Assembly: GCA_038210495.1 (NCBI GenBank)
Contig: JBBQWR010000048.1
Location: forward strand, 1 to 40,097
Source: JBBQWR01 sp038210495
GTDB taxonomy: Bacteria; Planctomycetota; Planctomycetia; Pirellulales; DATAWG01
Length of the DNA: 40,097 nt
Reading direction: 5' to 3'
In this document: piece by piece, positions 16,958 through 25,559 of the stretch
How the letters are laid out: every line of letters starts with the position of its first letter
How positions within the stretch are numbered: the first letter of the stretch is position 1
Notes under the pieces: generated by a model
Database searches by the model: none
Seen by the model: the letters and a program-made list of their open reading frames with translations, nothing else
Told to the model about the DNA's origin: nothing
Program-made: the position numbers and the translations under genes

Positions 16958-17612
16958 CAGCCGAATTGGATTGAGGCGGCCAGATGCTCGACAGGGGGCA
17001 TGATAAGACGGGCGTTAACTGGTGGACTGGGCATCGTTCTTGTTGCCCGATCCAGCTAAGGTTCAGCCTTTGGCCAAGACCTGCGCCCGCGCAAAGCCTC
17101 GCCCGCCGCCCATTAAGCGGCGGGAGAATTCGCCTTTTCGGGAGTTCGATCGTCTCGCTTAACGGCCGCCTGGGGGCGTCAGGTGGTTCGCCGAGCGCGG
17201 AATCGAGACGAAGGAAACCGGGAGCGAAGCGACAAAGCGACCGTCGGCGGCGAAGCCGCCAGCGTTCCCTTGTCCCTAGCCCCCAGCCCCTAACCCTCCG
17301 TTCCCCGCTCCCCGAGACGATCCTAGAACAACGTCCCGGTGTCTGGCTGAAAGAGCTTCCGCGGCCGTCTTGTAACAAGTTGCCCACGGCAACTGGCCCT
17401 TCGATCGAGGGCGAGACCACCCGCGGGGAGCCGGAAAGAGATCAACCTTTGCCGCGAGCACGAGCTAACACGACTCCCCCTCGCGGCGCCCCTTAAATCA
17501 AGAACGCCGGCTCCCAAAGCCAGCCAGATCGCCAAGAGTTTTTCCGGAATCGAATCTTCGATTCCGCGATTCGCGGCCCCGCTGCGCTCATGCAGCGGGG
17601 TCGCGTTTTCTT
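16958..17612 (+). ncRNA. Candidate structured noncoding RNA, family unknown
   Basis: This stretch of about 650 bases lies between a plus-strand promoter-like site and a plus-strand terminator and holds no protein-like frame. Visible pairings include CCCGCCGC/GCGGCGGG (17102-17124), GGCGGC-GAA-GCCGCC near 17245-17260, and GTTGCC-CAC-GGCAAC (17379-17393). There is also a three-way-junction-like fold: outer GGGAGCCGG (17426-17434) with CCGGCTCCC (17507-17515), enclosing AAAG/CTTT (17435-17450) and GCCGCGAG (17451-17458) with CTCGCGGC (17480-17487). I checked by eye for signatures of RNase P RNA, tmRNA, SRP RNA and cobalamin riboswitches and saw none. GC-rich DNA forms stems by chance, so confidence is limited. 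The region also makes up most of the gene-free interval 16734-17739. Confidence 0.35.
17572..17612 (+). terminator. Strong intrinsic terminator without an upstream gene
   Basis: A 14-base-pair stem (17572-17585 with 17592-17605, one G-U pair) with a six-base loop is followed by TTTTCTT. A second hairpin, GGAATCGAA/TTCGATTCC (17546-17565), stands just before it. The T-run is on the plus strand, so it does not serve the minus-strand gene ending at 17740. Confidence 0.75.
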
Positions 17613-17739
17613 CGTGGCAAGGGCTTCTAGCCCTGCGGCCGGGTAACACTGGCAAGATGCCTGTGCCACGTTGCCGACCCGACCCCCCCGTTTGCCTCTC
17701 GGCATCACAATAGATACCCGACCACTCTCTTAGCTCGAC

Positions 17740-18522
17740 TCAGTGCTTCTCATCGCTCGCGCCGATCAGCAAATATTTTTCCAACGTCACGGGCGTGAAA
17801 GTCACCAGGTATTGATCCGCCTCGCTGATTTTTTTCAGGTCGGCTTCCAGCAGTCGCCAGTGGACCGCGTGCTCGCTCCGCATCACGCTGGGCTTGCCGG
17901 CGAATCGCTGCCGCGACTGGGTCGCGACTTGCAATCGCTCCGGCATGGAACCGGTCTTGAAGAGGGCATCGTTGACGGCCATGCGCGGGAATGGGGGCGT
18001 CGAGCCGGGGTTGGTGATCGCGTTGAGTCGCGCGTAGGAATTTGCGAATTCGAGATACTGTCGGCTGATTGCATCGCTGTCGGCTTTGATCGTGGCCACG
18101 CGGTAGGTCACGAACGGGCTGGTGAAAACGAGCTCGCCGCTGGCTTCTAGGGTTTGATCGAATCGCGGTTCGGCGGCGAACTTGAGGAACGGATCGGTCT
18201 GCTTGGCGGCCCATGTTTTCAACTCGTCGGCGAACGCGGTCAGGCGATCGGACTTGATTTCGGCTCGTATCTTGCGGGTCGGATCGAGCAAGATCACGCG
18301 GCCCCGCGGTTTGTCGAATACCGTGATCTCGCTGGGCTTGTTGATGAAATCGAAAACTTGGCCGCCCCGAAACACCGTGAGTGTCTCGCTCACCGGCTCG
18401 GTTTCCTTGCCCGAAAACACCTTGGTTTCAATGCGGAAATCATCGGCGCCGGCGCGGCGGGCGATTCCGGTCGACGCGGCTAGCAGCATCGAACAGCCGA
18501 GAAAAACTTTCGCTGCGTTCAT
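17740..18522 (-). CDS. Secreted protein of unknown function
   Basis: Protein of 260 residues from the ATG at 18522 (MNAAKVFLGCSMLLAASTG), with a signal peptide of about 25 residues. AGGTG lies about six bases upstream; the open frame further upstream (to 18864) is not protein-like. The mature part begins DDFRIETKVFSGKETEPVSE and has a beta-rich character (TLTVFRGGQVFDFI, EITVFDKPRGRVILLD), then a helical second half that includes many Arg/Gln residues. No catalytic motif or known domain was recognised. Location is probably periplasmic. It is divergent from prpB with 244 bases between the starts. Confidence 0.75.
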   Translation of the reverse strand: MNAAKVFLGCSMLLAASTGIARRAGADDFRIETKVFSGKETEPVSETLTVFRGGQVFDFINKPSEITVFDKPRGRVILLDPTRKIRAEIKSDRLTAFADELKTWAAKQTDPFLKFAAEPRFDQTLEASGELVFTSPFVTYRVATIKADSDAISRQYLEFANSYARLNAITNPGSTPPFPRMAVNDALFKTGSMPERLQVATQSRQRFAGKPSVMRSEHAVHWRLLEADLKKISEADQYLVTFTPVTLEKYLLIGASDEKH

Positions 18523-18766
18523 AGAGCACCTGTGACAGTTGTAGCGTAGGCGGGATAGCGAGCCGCTTTCCGCTGCGCAGGGATGCATCAAGCGATCATC
18601 CGCGGGAGCGGAAGAATAGAGAACCTGGCCCGTTTCGTAAAGAGAACTTGGCGCAAAGAGAACTTGGGAAGATCGCCACTTGTCAGCGGCGCGCGGCGGC
18701 CCGTATATTCGCGGCAGTCGATGCGGGTGGCTGATCTGGGGCCGCGTCCGATCTCTGGAGTTCCCT

Positions 18767-19648
18767 GTGGCTGAATCATCGCCGGGCAGAATGTTGCGCG
18801 ACGCCGTCGTCGACTCCACGCTGCAAATTCCGGGAGCGTTCAACGCGCTGGCGGCACGGCTCATCGAGCAAGCCGGATTTGAGGCGATCTACCTGTCGGG
18901 CGCCGCGTTTTCGGCCGGCACGCTCGCCTTGCCCGACGTGGGACTGTTCACGCTCACGGAGTTGGCTCAGCAGACCGGCTATATCGCCGGAAGCGTCAAG
19001 ATCCCGCTCATTGTCGACGCCGACACGGGCTTTGGCGAGGCGATTCACGTCGAGCGGACCGTTCGCGAGCTCGAATCGGCCGGCGCCGCGGCGATTCAAA
19101 TCGAGGATCAGCGGCTCCCAAAACGGTGCGGTCACCTGTCCGGCAAGTCGCTCGTCGAGCCGGCCGAGATGTGCGCGAAAATTCGAGCGGCGGCTGCGGC
19201 TCGGCGCGATCCGGATTTGGTGATTATCGCCCGCACCGACGCCCGGGGAGTGACAAGCATTGAGGACGCGATATACCGAGCTCAGGCGTATCTGGACGCC
19301 GGCGCCGATTGGATTTTCCCCGAGGCGCTGGTGGATCGCGGGGAGTTCGAGCGATTTGCGGACGAGATCGACGCGCCGCTGATTGCGAACATGACGGAGT
19401 TTGGCAGGAGTCCGCTGCTGACGCTCGACGAGTTGGCCCATTTCGGCTACGCGGCCGTGCTTTACCCCGTGACGCTGATGCGCGTGGCGATGAAGGCGCT
19501 CGAGGCCGCCGCGGCGATGTTGGCCGACGAGGGGACCCAATCTAGTTTGCTGGACCTGATGCAAACGCGGCAAGAGCTTTACGATTTGCTCGGCTACGAA
19601 GATTTCGAGAAGCGAGACCGCCACTACTTCGGCGGCGAGCAGAGTTGA
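18767..19648 (+). CDS. prpB: 2-methylisocitrate lyase (isocitrate lyase/PEP mutase family)
   Basis: Enzyme of 293 residues that splits 2-methylisocitrate to pyruvate and succinate in propionate degradation. The signature KRCGH (119-123, catalytic C121) is present, as are the metal-site acids in IVDADTGFG (D84, D86) and IEDQRLPK. The GTG start at 18767 has GGAG six bases upstream and gives the family N-terminus SPGRMLRDAV; an ATG at 18791 would cut into it. Citrate/methylcitrate synthase follows 104 bases downstream, supporting the methylcitrate assignment over other PEP-mutase-family lyases. No prpD or acnD lies nearby. Confidence 0.9.
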   Translation: MAESSPGRMLRDAVVDSTLQIPGAFNALAARLIEQAGFEAIYLSGAAFSAGTLALPDVGLFTLTELAQQTGYIAGSVKIPLIVDADTGFGEAIHVERTVRELESAGAAAIQIEDQRLPKRCGHLSGKSLVEPAEMCAKIRAAAAARRDPDLVIIARTDARGVTSIEDAIYRAQAYLDAGADWIFPEALVDRGEFERFADEIDAPLIANMTEFGRSPLLTLDELAHFGYAAVLYPVTLMRVAMKALEAAAAMLADEGTQSSLLDLMQTRQELYDLLGYEDFEKRDRHYFGGEQS

Positions 19649-19752
19649 TGCACCGGCGAAGTCTTCTACGTCGGCCCTGTCCCGCCGGTAAAGGGCGGAT
19701 AAACTACGGGTGATTTCAGTCCATTTTTCGTCGACCGTCCCCGAGGCTGCCC

Positions 19753-20874
19753 GTGACCGCTGAATCGCTTTATCGTCCTGGACTCGAAGGAATCGTTGCC
19801 GGTGAGACGGCTGTGAGCTCGATTGCCGACGGCTTGTCGTATCGAGGTTACCGGGTCGAAGAGCTTGCGAAGCATGCGCAGTTCGACGAAGTCGCCTATT
19901 TGCTGTTGCATGGCGATCTGCCAAAAGCGGGCGATTTAGCCGCTTTTCGGAAACGGCTCGCGCGTGAGTCGGTCGCGCCCGAGCCAGTCGTCGACATCTT
20001 GCGGCGGGTGCCTCTGCAGGCGCCGCTGATGGACGTGATGCGAACGGCCTGCAGCGCGCTGGCCCATTGGGACGCCGACGCTCAGGTTAACAGCCACGAG
20101 GCGAACGTGCGCAAGGCGGAACGTCTGCTCGCGCAGTTGCCGGTCGTCCTGGCGGCGCGGCATCGGCTGCGGCAGGGCAAAGAACCGGTCGCCGCCGATC
20201 GCAATCGGCCGCTGGCGGAAAACCTGTTGTGGATGCTCACTCGTCGCGAGCCGAGCGAAAGGGCGATTCAGGCGATGGAGGTTTCGCTGATCCTGTACGC
20301 CGAGCACGAGTTCAACGCCTCGACGTTCGCGGCTCGCGTCGTGGCGTCGACCCTGTCGGACTTGCATTCGGCCATCACCGCCGGTATTGGCGCGCTCAAG
20401 GGCCCGCTGCACGGCGGCGCGAACGAACGGGTCATGGAGGTGCTTCGCGAGGTGGGCCAAGCCGACAAGGCCGAGGCCTGGGTGCGCGACGCGCTCGCGA
20501 AGAAAAAGAGAATCATGGGCTTCGGCCATCGCGTTTACAAAGATGGCGATCCCCGGGCGACGCTACTCAAGCCGCTCTGCCAGGAATTGGCCGCCGAAGT
20601 AGGGCAAAGTGACTTGGAGGCGACGGCCGACATCATCGAGCGGATCGTTCGAGTCGAAAAAGGGTTGCCGCCGAACCTCGATTGGCCCAGCGCTCGGCTG
20701 TATCACTATTTGGGCCTCTCGGTCGATCTCTATACGCCGCTGTTTGTGGTCAGTCGCGTCACGGGATGGAGCGCCCACATCATCGAGCAACTCGACCACA
20801 ATCGACTGATTCGGCCGCTGGCTCGTTATACCGGGCCGGCGCCGCGACCGTGGACTGCGGTGGAATCGCGATGA
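19753..20874 (+). CDS. prpC: 2-methylcitrate synthase / citrate synthase
   Basis: Enzyme of 373 residues, the short type II-like form typical of PrpC and of the citrate synthases of Gram-positives and archaea. It condenses propionyl-CoA (or acetyl-CoA) with oxaloacetate. The catalytic triad is visible: H220 in GPLHGGANE, H259 in GFGHRVYK and D310 in PNLDWPSA. Start is GTG at 19753; the protein opens with TAESLYRPGLEGIVAGETAV as expected. Linkage to prpB favours the methylcitrate role. Sequence alone does not exclude a main citrate synthase function. Confidence 0.9.
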   Translation: MTAESLYRPGLEGIVAGETAVSSIADGLSYRGYRVEELAKHAQFDEVAYLLLHGDLPKAGDLAAFRKRLARESVAPEPVVDILRRVPLQAPLMDVMRTACSALAHWDADAQVNSHEANVRKAERLLAQLPVVLAARHRLRQGKEPVAADRNRPLAENLLWMLTRREPSERAIQAMEVSLILYAEHEFNASTFAARVVASTLSDLHSAITAGIGALKGPLHGGANERVMEVLREVGQADKAEAWVRDALAKKKRIMGFGHRVYKDGDPRATLLKPLCQELAAEVGQSDLEATADIIERIVRVEKGLPPNLDWPSARLYHYLGLSVDLYTPLFVVSRVTGWSAHIIEQLDHNRLIRPLARYTGPAPRPWTAVESR

Positions 20875-21489
20875 TCGTTTGGACGTAAATGGGTCCTGAA
20901 GGCGTGTCCAAGAATTTTTTTATGGCATTTTGGAAAATAAGCGATTAGGGCGAACATGCCGAGAACTTGCCGAATCGGCCCGCAAACGGCCGTTTTTGAA
21001 TTCAACAATCCGCACGGCCGCCGATCTGGTGCGCCATCGAACCGTGTCCGTGCCGCCAATTTGATTTGTTCGGCTTGATTCGCGCTGTCGGCGTTATTAA
21101 GATGATTGGCAGTGTCAGGCCATTCGTGCCGTGGCACAAACGCGGGCGGGATGCCTGCGGCAAGGGGCGCGGCAGCGATCGATCGATTCGCCCGGTTATG
21201 GATGCCGGCCACGTCGTTCGGGTCGGATCGCCGAGATCGTTTCACTTGTCGTGAGTTCACTGCTCCTCTGTGGTTCCTATTTAACCCCTGGGAATTGAAT
21301 TCGAATTATTGCTGCGCGCGATGGCGCCGTGGCGAGAAGCAAGATGATTTTCCTCGGATGAGAAGAGGCAAAAGCGACGCCCAGGTGGACAGACCTGCGG
21401 CGCCGCGACTGATGGCGACGCTCAAGATTGGCGCGACCTCGGGCTTTTCATTCGTCTGCGCAAGCAGATCACTTTTAGGGAACTCGTTT
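20875..21489. other. Gene-free interval between prpC and the HTH gene
   Basis: No convincing gene was seen in these 615 bases. It holds a weak terminator-like hairpin (20976-20997) about 100 bases after prpC and a short AT-rich patch near 21275-21310. The open frame that runs from 21106 into the HTH gene is not protein-like before 21490. Confidence 0.5.
20976..20997 (+). terminator. Weak intrinsic terminator downstream of prpC
   Basis: CGGCC (20976-20980) pairs with GGCCG (20988-20992) over a seven-base loop and is followed by TTTTT. The stem is only five pairs, so the call is tentative. Confidence 0.35.
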
Positions 21490-22101
21490 ATGAGTATTGC
21501 CGACTGGGATCCGACCACCTTCCAAGCAGCGTCGAAATCGTTCGACGACGGGTCTGGCGAATCGGTGGATGGTGTCGAGCATGGCGAGCAGAATGGCCAC
21601 GACGCGGTTTCCGAACTGCTGAAAGACCTATCGCGCCCGGCCGGGCCGAAACGCGACTTGCATCGCCTTGCGATCGTGCGCAAACAGCAAGGAATTTCGC
21701 CGCGCAACATGGCTCGCCGGCTGAACGTGGATATCGCCACGGTGCTAGATCAAGAGCGGGAAACGACCGACCTGCCGCTGAGCACGTTGTACGCTTGGCA
21801 GAAGATCCTGGAAATTCCCGTGGCCGACTTGCTGGTGGACACCGACGCGCCGCTGTCGACGCCCGTCTTCGAGCGTGCCCGAATGGTCAAGGTGATGAAG
21901 ACGGCCGCGGCGATCCTGGAAAAGGCGCCATCCAAAGCGATCGTGCGATTGATTACCATGCTGATCGAGCAGCTCTTGGAGATCATGCCCGAGCTGCGCG
22001 ACGTGTCGGCTTGGCACACGGTTGGCCAGCGTCGCACGCTGGACGATTACGGTCGGGCCGTGGAGAGACAACTGCCCGACGATTTTCTTGGCCGTCACTA
22101 A
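21490..22101 (+). CDS. XRE-like helix-turn-helix DNA-binding protein
   Basis: Protein of 203 residues from the ATG at 21490 (MSIADWDPTTFQAASKSF), with AGGGAA about eight bases upstream. An acidic N-terminal arm (1 to about 50) precedes a region with HTH character: LHRLAIVRKQQGISPRNMARRLNVDIATVLDQE, then LPLSTLYAWQKILEIPVADLLVD, the usual order of an XRE-type domain. The C-terminal part (about 130-190) is helical and may dimerise. Probable transcription regulator; target unknown. It converges on the GGDEF gene across a palindromic element. Confidence 0.75.
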   Translation: MSIADWDPTTFQAASKSFDDGSGESVDGVEHGEQNGHDAVSELLKDLSRPAGPKRDLHRLAIVRKQQGISPRNMARRLNVDIATVLDQERETTDLPLSTLYAWQKILEIPVADLLVDTDAPLSTPVFERARMVKVMKTAAAILEKAPSKAIVRLITMLIEQLLEIMPELRDVSAWHTVGQRRTLDDYGRAVERQLPDDFLGRH

Positions 22102-22127
22102 TAGCTTGTTTCGCCGGCAATCGTAAT

Positions 22128-22224
22128 GAGCCGCGCACGGCAGTAAGCGGTGTCCGGCGATCATTATGTAAGCGGAATCGTTGCGAGACGTTTGAATGCT
22201 CCGCGCTTACTTCATGCGCGGCTC
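22128..22224. repeat. Palindromic element A, copy 1, between convergent genes
   Basis: GAGCCGCGCACGGCAGTAAGCG at the left (22128-22149) is mirrored by CGCTTACTTCATGCGCGGCTC at the right (22204-22224), with some mismatches near the loop side. It fills the gap between the stops of the HTH gene (22101) and the GGDEF gene (22233). A second copy is at 28937-29037, also between convergent stops. It may act as a two-way terminator. Confidence 0.8.
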
Positions 22225-22232
22225 TATCCGCT

Positions 22233-23819
22233 CTACACCGCCAATTCGTTGGGCGATGAGCACTCGATCTCTTTGCCGTCGTGAACGCGAGTGCAGTCTT
22301 GACCGGCGTCGATGGCGCTCTGCATCGCGGCTTGGGCGCGGGCTAGTAGCCCGGTCCAATCGTCCGCGAGGTTCGCTTCGGCCAAACCCGTGCTGACCGT
22401 CATGCGAAGCTCGAAATCCTTGCTCTTGAGGGGGCAGCGAGCCACGGCGCCCCGGAGCCTTTCGGCCACGCCCACCGCCTGATCGAGCGGAGTGCCCGGC
22501 AGCAGAACGCCGAACACTTTGTCGCTATATCGAGCGACCAGGTCCATCTCCCGCATTCCCGCGGTCAGGAATTGCGAGACGGTCTTGACGACCAAATCGA
22601 CGGCCGCCTGTCCATGCTCGTCCGAAACACGTTCAAAGCCGTCGACGTTCACAAGCATCAGCGAAAGCTTGGAATCGTAGCGCTGCGATTCGGCGACGCG
22701 GCGACGAAGCTCGTCGCAGAGCGAGGTGCGATTGGGGAGTCCGGTTTGACTATCGGCGCCAGCGGCTTCGACCGGACCTCGTTCGGCCGACGATGCCCCG
22801 GCGCCGGCGCCTGCTTTGGTCTCCGCCGATTTAAGAGCCGCCGCCGAAGGGGTTTTAGCGTCCGGTGGTTTTGTCGCTGGTCGCAATGAACCGGATGAGC
22901 CGATCGGGCGAATAGTCTTGCCGTCGTGGGTGTAGATTCGGTTACGGCCGGCTTTTTTTGCGGCGTACAGCGCCTCGTCGGCTCGCTTGATCAAGCTCGT
23001 TTCGTCTTCGCCGGTCGCCGCCTGAGCCAAGCCGCCGCTGATCGTGACCTTGAGCGTCTTGCCTTCGAAGTGAAATTGACTGGTTTCGAGGTGGGGGCAC
23101 AATCGCAGCGCGCCCGCTTCGGCTTCTTGCAACGTGGAGGCTGGCAGAATGATGGCGAATTCCTCGCCGCCATATCGAGCGACGATATCCATATCGCGGA
23201 TCGTTGCCCGAATCGCGCCCGCGACGCCGCGAAGCACTTCGTCGCCGGCGAGATGACCGTGCGTATCGTTGAATTTCTTGAAATGATCGACGTCCGACAT
23301 TATCAGACAGACGGGCACTCCCTTGCGATTCCATTCGGCCAGTCGTTGGTGCAGCTCGGTATCGAAATAGCGACGATTGGGAATGTTGGTCAAAGCGTCG
23401 GTCAGAGCGTCGGCCGCATGGACTTCGATCTGGTGGGCCTGCTCTTGGAGCCTGGCCTCGGCCGATTTGAGTTGTTCGTTCAGCCGTTCGTTGGCCTCGA
23501 TGATTTTGGCGACCGTATTGAGCACGTCCGCATCGATTGCGCCGGCGGCCGAATGCTGCGTCAATTCCAAGTTCATCGCTTGGACGCGAGAATTGTGCTC
23601 GCCCACGTCGGCGGCGACACTGGAGGCCAATTCGTGCAACGTGCTGAGCGCGGTCCGAGCCCGCTGGAGCTCGTCCTCGCCTTGGGTTCCGGTCGTGGCG
23701 AGCGGTGGGTTGCTTCCGCGCAACCACCAGCCGAGACTGATCCCGGCTGCCAACTCGACCAACGTCATGACTACGGCAAGCGTAATGAGAGAAGATTCCA
23801 CGGGAAGTACCTGAGTCAA
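22233..23819 (-). CDS. Membrane-anchored diguanylate cyclase with a second, degenerate GGDEF domain
   Basis: Protein of 528 residues. Residues about 10-34 are one membrane segment; about 45-135 look like coiled coil. The first GGDEF domain (about 138-305) has an intact active site GGEEF (217-221) and an I-site RDMD (208-211). It should make c-di-GMP from two GTP. After a low-complexity linker (about 306-355) a second GGDEF domain (about 355-520) has YSDKVF at 431-436 in place of the active site, yet keeps RxxD (REMD, 423-426). That suggests a c-di-GMP-binding sensor half. The start is TTG at 23819; GTG at 23801, with AGG eight bases upstream, is as likely. Confidence 0.9.
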   Translation of the reverse strand: MTQVLPVESSLITLAVVMTLVELAAGISLGWWLRGSNPPLATTGTQGEDELQRARTALSTLHELASSVAADVGEHNSRVQAMNLELTQHSAAGAIDADVLNTVAKIIEANERLNEQLKSAEARLQEQAHQIEVHAADALTDALTNIPNRRYFDTELHQRLAEWNRKGVPVCLIMSDVDHFKKFNDTHGHLAGDEVLRGVAGAIRATIRDMDIVARYGGEEFAIILPASTLQEAEAGALRLCPHLETSQFHFEGKTLKVTISGGLAQAATGEDETSLIKRADEALYAAKKAGRNRIYTHDGKTIRPIGSSGSLRPATKPPDAKTPSAAALKSAETKAGAGAGASSAERGPVEAAGADSQTGLPNRTSLCDELRRRVAESQRYDSKLSLMLVNVDGFERVSDEHGQAAVDLVVKTVSQFLTAGMREMDLVARYSDKVFGVLLPGTPLDQAVGVAERLRGAVARCPLKSKDFELRMTVSTGLAEANLADDWTGLLARAQAAMQSAIDAGQDCTRVHDGKEIECSSPNELAV

Positions 23820-24311
23820 ATAGAGTCGACGGATTGAACCGAATTGAATGGCGATTTATCGGCTCGGCCAGGCCCCCGAGCTGCGCTGGTTGCCCCGCTG
23901 CAGAGCGGCAACCAACCGCACATCAGAATTTAGGCTAGCGCAACTCAAAGTCAAATTTATGATGATTTTCTGGAGCGACAGGCAAACTTCGACTGGCAAC
24001 CATCTTGCGCCTTGTCGTTTATCCGAGTTCAGGCCGACTTAAAAAACTGTTCGTCCCCATTTTGGGCCAACGCCCGTCGAGGAGCCTGTTGATGACCCTT
24101 CCTTGGCCGGTCCGGTTGTCGCGGTTGTAGGAATAAATCGAACTCGAGGCGCGGATTGACAATTGACATTTCAAGGTAAGCTTGCGGCATCGTAACGTAG
24201 GCTATCGTCGGGGTATCCCTGCATCGATGGGCGATAGAGACCGGCGAAATTGGCGCGAACCCCAAGGCCGGTCGACAGCCAATTCCGGCTGTCGCAGTTC
24301 GAGTGAGCCGA
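23820..24311. other. Divergent intergenic region between GGDEF and PilZ genes
   Basis: No credible gene was seen in these 490 bases. The sequence GGTTGCCCCGCTGCAGAGCG near 23888-23910 can fold locally, and a TTGACA-like hexamer occurs near 24157 without a convincing -10. I looked for a c-di-GMP riboswitch and recognised none. Confidence 0.45.
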
Positions 24312-24677
24312 ATGGCAGATTTTGTATCGTCCACCGAGGAAGATTCCGACGCATTTGCAATGACGTCGGATCGCCGTTTGCGCGAGCGGCGGCCTTATGA
24401 AGTGATGCAGCAGATGGCGCCGTGTCCCGACGGAAAGCTGCCTCCGTTGACCAGCTTCCGGCCAGTGCGCTGCCATGATCTGTCGTCATCGGGCGTGTCG
24501 TTCGATACGACCACGCCGCCGTTGGACGAATTCGTTGCCCTCGCGCTCGGCGGCGGCAAGGATGTCGTCTACCTTCGAGCCCGGGTGGCCAATTCGTTTC
24601 GCGTCAATGCGGGCGGCGGCGCCGTCTTCCGGATCGGCTGTGAATTCCTGAACCGGCTGAATCCGGCGGACAAGTAA
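24312..24677 (+). CDS. PilZ-domain protein
   Basis: Protein of 121 residues. It carries both halves of the PilZ c-di-GMP-binding signature: an Arg-rich RRLRERRPYEV (21-31, RxxxR at 22-26) and DLSSSGVSF (56-64, the D/NxSxxG motif), followed by the beta-barrel pattern ending in FRIGCEFLNRL. It probably senses c-di-GMP, and lies next to, and divergent from, a diguanylate cyclase gene. The ATG at 24312 is chosen; a GTG nine bases upstream (24303) is in frame and possible. No effector domain is attached. Confidence 0.82.
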   Translation: MADFVSSTEEDSDAFAMTSDRRLRERRPYEVMQQMAPCPDGKLPPLTSFRPVRCHDLSSSGVSFDTTTPPLDEFVALALGGGKDVVYLRARVANSFRVNAGGGAVFRIGCEFLNRLNPADK

Positions 24678-24703
24678 TTTTTTGTCCGTCGGTCGCAATC
24701 TCT

Positions 24704-24732
24704 TTGACTCAGCCCCCGCCGGCGGCTAATAT
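24704..24732 (+). promoter_or_regulatory. Promoter of the PEP-CTERM gene
   Basis: TTGACT (24704-24709, 5 of 6) and TAATAT (24727-24732, 4 of 6) are 17 bases apart. This predicts a leader of about 70 bases before the ATG at 24811. Confidence 0.5.
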
Positions 24733-24810
24733 CGCGGAACCAGAAAAGGGCTTTCGCCCCGCAGTCCTACTGCACCTCTGCCTGATTCCCTGTCGACGAA
24801 GGAAACGCTA

Positions 24811-25467
24811 ATGACGATTTCTAAATTTGCTGCGCCCATGATCGCGCTTGCCGCCGCCTTGTTCTCGAGCGGCCATCTTCAGGCGAGCGTTCTGACCGCC
24901 ACCGGCGTCGATTCCGATCTCGGCGGAACGATGAATTTGGCGACGGGAACCACCAGCTACAGTTCGGGCGTGTTTACGATCCCAATTACCGCCACGAATT
25001 CTTCTGGGACCCAAAGCTATCAAAGCGTGGGTTTGGCTCTTGAATTTATCTTCCCGACCTCTCCGGCCGGAACAGGTTTCAATTACATCAACACCGGTTC
25101 CAATTGGCTCAATCCGGCCGACGGTGCTCAGGAAGTTCATTATGCTTCCGTTTCGCCGTTCACGTTGATTTCCCAAAGCTTGTCCGCGTCACTGATTGAC
25201 GTGCCGCTCACTCATTCGTTCGCCGGATTTAATGGTGGTCCGCTTACGACGAGCGATTCCGTCCCGTTGGTCCAACTCGGCGATTTTGCTCCCGGTCAGG
25301 TCAAGAACTTCACCTTGACGGCAAATTCAGTCTTTAACACGAGTTTTCCCTTTCACACCTCGGCCTTCTTCGTGGCCGTGCCCGAGCCGAGTTCATTACT
25401 GCTGGCAGGTTTTGGCGCGTTGGCAATGATTGCGGTTAAGCGGCGGAGAAATCAGAGCGAATGTTGA
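24811..25467 (+). CDS. PEP-CTERM sorting-domain secreted protein
   Basis: Protein of 218 residues with a signal peptide (MTISKFAAPMIALAAALFSS, ending near LQA) and a canonical PEP-CTERM tail: VPEPSS at about 190, a hydrophobic segment LLLAGFGALAMIAV, then KRRR. Such tails are recognised by an exosortase that moves the protein to the cell surface or matrix. The body is Ser/Thr/Gly-rich and beta-like, with a repeated hydrophobic pattern and no catalytic motif, as is common for surface or matrix proteins. AAGGAA lies about seven bases upstream of the ATG. No exosortase gene lies in this window. Confidence 0.9.
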   Translation: MTISKFAAPMIALAAALFSSGHLQASVLTATGVDSDLGGTMNLATGTTSYSSGVFTIPITATNSSGTQSYQSVGLALEFIFPTSPAGTGFNYINTGSNWLNPADGAQEVHYASVSPFTLISQSLSASLIDVPLTHSFAGFNGGPLTTSDSVPLVQLGDFAPGQVKNFTLTANSVFNTSFPFHTSAFFVAVPEPSSLLLAGFGALAMIAVKRRRNQSEC

Positions 25468-25559
25468 CTTGATTCATGGAGACTCTCCCTTGAATTCAAG
25501 CATAACCCGGGTCCCAGCGATGAATCCAGGCAAATCGCCCGCGCTGGACGCATTAGAAT

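Noticed and set aside
16984..17496. 170-codon plus-strand frame inside the candidate RNA locus
   Set aside because: Arg/Ser/Pro-rich low-complexity translation without motifs, and no ribosome-binding site; the interval is better explained as noncoding.
17546..17565. GGAATCGAATCTTCGATTCC considered as a tRNA or tmRNA T-arm
   Set aside because: It is a simple hairpin without a TTCRANNC loop of seven bases, acceptor stem or CCA end.
18776..19924. 382-codon minus-strand frame opposite prpB and the start of prpC
   Set aside because: Antisense shadow of two clear enzyme genes; no protein-like motifs.
22926..23837. 303-codon plus-strand frame opposite the GGDEF gene
   Set aside because: Antisense shadow of a gene with two recognisable GGDEF domains.
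23820..24311. Gap between GGDEF and PilZ genes considered as a c-di-GMP riboswitch
   Set aside because: No GEMM-type conserved core or tetraloop-receptor arrangement could be recognised.
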